From Thermoplasmata archaeon (GTDB lineage: Archaea > Thermoplasmatota > Thermoplasmata > SG8-5): a stretch of DNA of 9,571 nucleotides. The position numbers and the translations under genes were made by a program. The stretch lies in contig JAGLQM010000027.1 of the NCBI GenBank assembly GCA_023136815.1, positions 1 through 9,571 on the forward strand, read 5' to 3'. The notes beneath the pieces are model-generated. The model did no database searches, was not told the DNA's origin, and was given only the letters and a program-made list of their open reading frames with translations. How positions within the stretch are numbered: position 1 is the first letter of the stretch; each line of letters opens with the position of its first letter. Shown here in pieces: positions 5,618-9,571 of this stretch.

Positions 5618-6795
5618 CACAAGACGAAGAAAAAATGCTTGATGGAGAGCAGGGTGAAGTGGCCCAGCGGCTGTTCCGCTTGCTGGTGAGACTGGGTGAA
5701 ATCTATGGCGCGGAAAGGATGATTCCGGTTGGTTCTGTTCAGGTTGCTGGAGTATCCTACAAGTCCATTGGCGATCCAGGTCTGGAATTTCTGGAAGATT
5801 TTGCAGCCAAGGGTGCGAAAGTTAAGGTTCTTACATACCTCAACCCAGCAGGCATGGATATGGAAAACTGGAAAGAAATGGGATTTCCAGAAGATTTCGC
5901 AAGCCATCAAATCCGCATAATGGAAGCTTTCAGGAAGATGGGAATCGTGGTCACAGCCACTTGCACTCCGTATCTGGCCGGAAACCTCCCAAGATTTGGA
6001 GAACATATTGCCTGGTCTGAATCCTCAGCAGTTTCTTTCTCAAATTCTGTAATCGGAGCCAGAACAAACCGAGAAGGCGGCCCATCGGCACTGGCCGCGG
6101 CAATCTGCGGCGTTACTCCTAATTATGGACTTCATCTGGATGAAAACCGGAAGCCAGACATTGTAATTGATGTGGATACGGCTCTTGATTTTAATGTGGA
6201 CTTTGGTGCTCTTGGATACCATGTTGGCAAGCAGGTTAAGAATAAAATTCCTTATTTCAAAGGAGTAAAAAATGCCAATACTGATCAACTGAAAGCTCTG
6301 GGAGCAGCAATGGCAGCCTCCGGAGCAGTGGCGCTTTATCATGCTGAAAACCTGACCCCAGAAGCCAGAGACTATGATGTATCTGGCTTGGAAACAATTC
6401 ATGTTGGAGCAGATGAACTGAAAGCAACATTTGACAAGCTGAACACTGGCAAAACACCGGACATAGTCATCCTGGGCTGCCCCCATGCATCACTTCGGGA
6501 AATTGGCAGTCTTGCTGAGAAGCTTGCTGGCAAAACTCTGAAAAAGCCAATCTGGATATGCACCTCCAGGGTCATGAAGGAGGCAGCAACCCGCATGGGT
6601 TTCACAGAGACAATCGAATCTGCTGGTGGCCGTGTTGTGGCTGATACTTGCATGGTGGTCTCGCCAATCGAGGACATGGGCTTTGAAACTACCGGGGTGA
6701 ACTCCGGCAAGGCAGCAAATTATCTGCCTGGTTTCTGCAATCAGAATGTGATTTTCCAGAGTGTTGATGAGCTTGTTAAGGGGTGTTTACAATGA
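5608..6795 (+). CDS. Phosphomevalonate dehydratase large subunit (AcnX)
   Basis: With the small subunit, this iron-sulfur enzyme removes water from mevalonate 5-phosphate to give trans-anhydromevalonate 5-phosphate in the archaeal mevalonate pathway. The 395-residue protein begins with MYLTQDEEKMLDGEQGE, the usual AcnX opening. Three cysteines sit in conserved settings and are the likely cluster ligands: Cys119 (TCTPY), Cys291 (GCPH) and Cys348 (DTCMVVSP). The family signature ESSAVSFSNSVIGARTNREG (138-157) runs on into GPSALAAAICG. The ATG at 5608 is chosen because GGAG (5596-5599) lies 8 bases upstream; a TTG at 5590 would add six residues without a good site. The start overlaps the LpdD-like gene by 10 bases and the end overlaps the small subunit by 4. 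AcnX also includes hydroxyproline-pathway dehydratases, but those do not occur beside UbiD and mevalonate kinase. Confidence 0.92.
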   Translation: MYLTQDEEKMLDGEQGEVAQRLFRLLVRLGEIYGAERMIPVGSVQVAGVSYKSIGDPGLEFLEDFAAKGAKVKVLTYLNPAGMDMENWKEMGFPEDFASHQIRIMEAFRKMGIVVTATCTPYLAGNLPRFGEHIAWSESSAVSFSNSVIGARTNREGGPSALAAAICGVTPNYGLHLDENRKPDIVIDVDTALDFNVDFGALGYHVGKQVKNKIPYFKGVKNANTDQLKALGAAMAASGAVALYHAENLTPEARDYDVSGLETIHVGADELKATFDKLNTGKTPDIVILGCPHASLREIGSLAEKLAGKTLKKPIWICTSRVMKEAATRMGFTETIESAGGRVVADTCMVVSPIEDMGFETTGVNSGKAANYLPGFCNQNVIFQSVDELVKGCLQ

Positions 6796-7175
6796 ATGGA
6801 AGAATGATAAACCCCGGAAAAGCAAAGGCCGAGGCGATTGTTTCAACGGAGCCAATCGGCTTCTACGGCGGCATAGATGCAAAGACCGGTATCGTAATCG
6901 AGAAAGGTCATCAGCTTGAAGGCCAGTGCGTGACTGGAAAGATTCTGGTGTTCCCCTGCGGCAAGGGTTCGACCGTCGGTTCATATGTCATTTACGGACT
7001 CCATAAGAACGGTGTAGGGCCAGCAGCCATTGTGAATGCGGAAACAGAGACTATTGTTGCCACCGGAGTCATACTGGCCGGAATTCCATGTGTTGATGGG
7101 ATTGACATTGAACAGATAAAGACCGGTGACATGCTGAATGTGGACGCAGATGCCGGAACCGTGGATAATGCATAA
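6792..7175 (+). CDS. Phosphomevalonate dehydratase small subunit (AcnX, DUF126)
   Basis: This is the small swivelling subunit that closes over the iron-sulfur active site of the large subunit. The protein has 127 residues, usual for separate archaeal small subunits. GKGSTVGS at 57-64 is the family's glycine-serine loop, with Ser60 or Ser64 candidate active-site residues. It is followed by GPAAIVNAETETIVATG (76-92), IPCVDGID (98-105) and a short acidic C-terminal tail. The ATG at 6792 overlaps the large-subunit TGA (ATGA), and AAGGGGTG lies 6 bases upstream. The overlap fits equal production of the two subunits. A GTG at 6783 in frame would add three residues but has a poorer position. In other lineages the two parts are fused; here they are separate. 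Confidence 0.92.
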   Translation: MNGRMINPGKAKAEAIVSTEPIGFYGGIDAKTGIVIEKGHQLEGQCVTGKILVFPCGKGSTVGSYVIYGLHKNGVGPAAIVNAETETIVATGVILAGIPCVDGIDIEQIKTGDMLNVDADAGTVDNA

Positions 7176-7186
7176 TCCAGCCAATA

Positions 7187-7226
7187 TCAAATGTGATAAT
7201 AATGGCAATACTAATATGCCATTTGA
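7187..7226 (+). repeat. Two competing inverted repeats before cdc48
   Basis: TCAAATG (7187-7193) is complementary to CATTTGA (7220-7226). AATGGCA (7201-7207) is complementary to TGCCATT (7217-7223). Both left arms need the same right-hand bases, so the two hairpins exclude each other. They fill most of the 74-base spacer between the dehydratase operon and cdc48, where no clear consensus TATA box is seen. A role as operator or transcript structure is inferred. Confidence 0.35.
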
Positions 7227-7249
7227 CCATCCCTGTTGAAGGTGAATAA

Positions 7250-9469
7250 ATGCCAGACAGTATAATCCTGAAAGTAGAAAGAGCACTTGATCAATCTGAT
7301 GTAGGCTTCGGCAAGGCCAGATTGGACACAAAGACCAGACTGGCTCTTGGCGTAGATGTTGAGGACGTAATCGAAATAATCGGAAAGAGCAAGACAACAG
7401 CCAAGGTCTACAAGCTTCTTCAGGACGATGAAGGCAAAAATCTCATCAGAATATGCAATTTGCTCCGACAGAGTGCTCATGTATCTCCAGGAGATAAAGT
7501 TGAAGTGCGAAAGGCCAATGTGAAACCAGCCAGTAAGATTGTTCTGGCTCCGGCAGTTTCCCATGGTACGAAAGTCCGCTTTGGCGAGGGCATCGAGGAA
7601 TTCATCAAAAGAGGATTGGGCAACCGGCCAGTTGTCAAGGGCGATACCATTCTCATACCTGGCGTAGGATTAACCGGCAATCTTCCATTCACTGTTATCA
7701 GCACTTCCCCCAAGGAGGTTGTTGTAATGACTGGCAATACCACACTTGAGCTGAAAGAAGAAGCAGTGGATGTTGAGGATGATTATTCTTCAACAGTTGC
7801 CTATGAGGATATTGGCGGCCTCCATAATCAGCTTCAGCGTGTTAGGGAAATGATAGAACTTCCTTTGCGGCACCCGGAGCTGTTCAGGCGTCTTGGGATT
7901 GACCCGCCAAAGGGTGTTTTGCTCTATGGGCCTCCAGGAACAGGAAAGACCCTGATAGCAAAGGCAGTTGCCAATGAGGCAGGGGCTAATTTCATTTCCA
8001 TTCAGGGCCCGGAAATCATGTCCAAGTATTATGGAGAATCCGAGGGCCAGCTCCGTGAAAAGTTCGAAGAGGCCGAGAAGAACGCACCCTCAGTAATATT
8101 CATTGACGAGCTGGATTCCATAGCTCCCAAGCGTGATGAGGTTCAGGGGGAGGTCGAGCGCCGGGTGGTTGCCCAGCTTCTGACATTAATGGACGGCATG
8201 AGCTCCCGTGGTAATGTCATAGTCATTGCAGCCACAAACCGTGAAGATTCCATTGATGGGGCACTCAGGAGGCCAGGCAGGTTCGACCGCGAGATTGAAA
8301 TCGGAGTTCCGGACCGGGACGGCAGAAAGGAAGTTCTTGAAATTCATACCAGGGGAATGCCAATAGCTGGCGATGATTTTTCCAGGTCTGGCTTATTGGA
8401 TGAGTTTGCATCCATCACCCATGGTTTTGTAGGTGCGGACCTTGCGGCCCTGGGCCGAGAGGCAGCAATGAAAGCCCTCCGCCGCTATCTTCCTGAATTT
8501 GATTTGGACCAGCCAATACCTACCGATGTCATAGAAAAAATGGAGGTCACCAGGGACGATTTCAAGGATGCTTTGAAAGAAGTTGAGCCAAGTGCCATGC
8601 GCGAAGTTATGGTGGAGATTCCACTAATTACCTGGGATGATGTCGGCGGCCTTGAAGATGTCAAAATGATACTGAAGGAAGCTGTTGAGCTTCCATTGAA
8701 GGAGCCAGAGGTATTCAAACGTATGGGAATAACACCCCCAAGAGGAGTTTTACTCTATGGTCCTCCAGGAACAGGAAAGACCATGCTAGCCAAGGCAGTT
8801 GCCAATGAGTCTGAAGCTAATTTCATCTCCATTAAAGGCCCGGAAGTAATGTCAAAATGGCTTGGTGAGAGCGAGAAGGCTGTGCGCAAGATTTTCAAGA
8901 AGGCTAAACAGGTGGCACCGTCAATTGTTTTCCTGGACGAGATTGATTCTATCGCTCCTACCCGGGGGTCATCACAGGATTCTGGAACAACAGAACGGAT
9001 TGTTAATCAGATACTCACATCCCTTGATGGTATGGAAAGCCTGGACGGTGTGGTTGTAATTGCAGCAACAAATAGGCCAGATATTATTGATCATGCACTT
9101 TTGCGAACTGGCAGATTTGATAGACTTGTGTATGTTGGAGTTCCCGATAGGGATGCCAGAAAATCCATATTCAAGGCACATACAAAAAGCATGCCATTAT
9201 CTGGGATAGATTTAGACTGGCTTGCGGATTCAACAGAAGGCTATGTTGGAGCTGACATCGAGGGCGTATGCAGGGAAGCAGGAATGATTGCACTGCGCAA
9301 GGACATCACAGCCAAGGAAATTCGTAAATCCCATTTTGAAGAGGCATTGAAGGCCGTTAGACCGTCAGCCACAAAAGAAACTATCAAATATTACGAAGCT
9401 ATTAGGGAAGCCCTAGAGAGCGGAAAGCCAGAAACATCTGACAAGGATGGGCTGGGCTATTACGCTTGA
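7250..9469 (+). CDS. cdc48: Cdc48/VAT-type AAA+ ATPase (p97 family)
   Basis: This hexameric unfoldase pulls proteins through its central pore and in archaea can feed the 20S proteasome. The 739-residue protein is complete. The N-terminal substrate/adaptor domain covers about 1-180. The D1 ring has Walker A at 227-234 (GPPGTGKT), Walker B at 283-288 (IFIDEL), pore loop KYYGESE (259-265) and arginine fingers in RRPGRFDRE (340-348). D2 has Walker A at 504-511, Walker B at 560-564 (VFLDE), pore loop KWLGESE (536-542) and LLRTGRFDR (617-625). Both ATPase sites look active. The last three residues, YYA, fit the hydrophobic-Tyr-any motif used to dock on proteasomes. The ATG at 7250 follows GAAGGTGA (7238-7245) by 4 bases. 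D2 has Thr at 620 where Pro is usual (LLRPGRFDR). A PRC-barrel gene begins 10 bases after the stop, so the two are probably cotranscribed. Confidence 0.97.
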   Translation: MPDSIILKVERALDQSDVGFGKARLDTKTRLALGVDVEDVIEIIGKSKTTAKVYKLLQDDEGKNLIRICNLLRQSAHVSPGDKVEVRKANVKPASKIVLAPAVSHGTKVRFGEGIEEFIKRGLGNRPVVKGDTILIPGVGLTGNLPFTVISTSPKEVVVMTGNTTLELKEEAVDVEDDYSSTVAYEDIGGLHNQLQRVREMIELPLRHPELFRRLGIDPPKGVLLYGPPGTGKTLIAKAVANEAGANFISIQGPEIMSKYYGESEGQLREKFEEAEKNAPSVIFIDELDSIAPKRDEVQGEVERRVVAQLLTLMDGMSSRGNVIVIAATNREDSIDGALRRPGRFDREIEIGVPDRDGRKEVLEIHTRGMPIAGDDFSRSGLLDEFASITHGFVGADLAALGREAAMKALRRYLPEFDLDQPIPTDVIEKMEVTRDDFKDALKEVEPSAMREVMVEIPLITWDDVGGLEDVKMILKEAVELPLKEPEVFKRMGITPPRGVLLYGPPGTGKTMLAKAVANESEANFISIKGPEVMSKWLGESEKAVRKIFKKAKQVAPSIVFLDEIDSIAPTRGSSQDSGTTERIVNQILTSLDGMESLDGVVVIAATNRPDIIDHALLRTGRFDRLVYVGVPDRDARKSIFKAHTKSMPLSGIDLDWLADSTEGYVGADIEGVCREAGMIALRKDITAKEIRKSHFEEALKAVRPSATKETIKYYEAIREALESGKPETSDKDGLGYYA

Positions 9470-9479
9470 GGTGATTGCT

Positions 9480-9571
9480 ATGAAGAAATTCGTTTCTGAA
9501 CTGCGCGGAAAGACCGTGATGACAAATGAGGGCCAGATACTGGGCATGATAGAGAATTTTGTGGTGGACAC
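9480..9571 (+). CDS. PRC-barrel domain protein, 3'-partial
   Basis: Thirty codons and part of another are visible before the window ends. MKKFVSELRGKTVM, followed by LGMIENFVVDT, is typical of the start of small archaeal PRC-barrel proteins. Some members of this family, the CdpB proteins, are part of the archaeal FtsZ/SepF cell-division machinery; others bind RNA or are uncharacterised. GAGGTGAT at 9468-9475, overlapping the cdc48 stop codon, is a near-perfect Shine-Dalgarno site 4 bases before the ATG. The specific role cannot be decided from this fragment. Confidence 0.75.
   Translation, partial: MKKFVSELRGKTVMTNEGQILGMIENFVVD

Noticed and set aside
6040..6486. 148-codon open frame on the minus strand inside the AcnX large-subunit gene
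   Set aside because: It lies wholly antisense to a confidently identified gene, has no recognisable domain, and its translation is rich in Cys, Phe and Ser as expected for a shadow frame. The other minus-strand frames in the window (for example 5087-5461 and 6981-7397) fail in the same way.
7931..8782. 21-base exact direct repeat at 7931-7951 and 8762-8782
   Set aside because: Both copies encode the Walker A loops of the D1 and D2 rings of Cdc48. The match reflects domain duplication and codon choice, not a mobile repeat.
1..9571. tRNA, rRNA, CRISPR array, transposase or integrase
   Set aside because: No cloverleaf-like spacer, regular repeat-spacer pattern or mobile-element gene was seen in any spacer. 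All spacers are short (the largest is about 170 bases, before the methyltransferase).

Overview
The window comes from an archaeon. It carries the archaeal 'modified' mevalonate pathway genes (a GHMP-type mevalonate kinase, an AcnX-type phosphomevalonate dehydratase in two subunits and a UbiD-type decarboxylase), a full two-ring Cdc48/VAT ATPase, a PRC-barrel gene start, TATA boxes close to the archaeal consensus, and Shine-Dalgarno sites matching the archaeal 16S tail. All recognised genes lie on the + strand. The gene content fits a euryarchaeon or a Thermoplasmatota-like lineage. I cannot place it more precisely from the sequence alone.

Layout: (1) 1-693 is the 3' part of an unrecognised protein gene that appears to run in from the left. 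(2) 694-760 is a short spacer with a 22-codon micro-ORF, an inverted repeat and a strong ribosome binding site. (3) 761-1696 is mevalonate kinase. (4) 1697-3981 is an A+T-rich insert carrying a type II restriction-modification pair. It has a DNA methyltransferase with TSPPY motif followed by a TdeIII/MjaII-like endonuclease, with its own TATA box. (5) 3982-7175 is a tight four-gene operon with overlapping ends: UbiD-type decarboxylase, LpdD-like prenylated-flavin chaperone, AcnX large subunit and AcnX small subunit. It is preceded by a TTTATATA box. (6) 7176-7249 is a spacer with two mutually exclusive inverted repeats. (7) 7250-9469 is cdc48/VAT. (8) From 9480 there is the start of a PRC-barrel gene that runs out of the window.

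The isoprenoid genes work together. Mevalonate kinase makes mevalonate 5-phosphate. The AcnX pair dehydrates it to trans-anhydromevalonate 5-phosphate. The UbiD protein, using prenylated FMN, decarboxylates this to isopentenyl phosphate. Isopentenyl phosphate kinase and the flavin prenyltransferase UbiX are needed for the full route and are not in the window. The LpdD-like gene, overlapping both the decarboxylase and the dehydratase genes, is the least described part of the operon. The restriction-modification island appears to separate mevalonate kinase from the rest of its pathway. The cdc48 and PRC-barrel genes are housekeeping neighbours.
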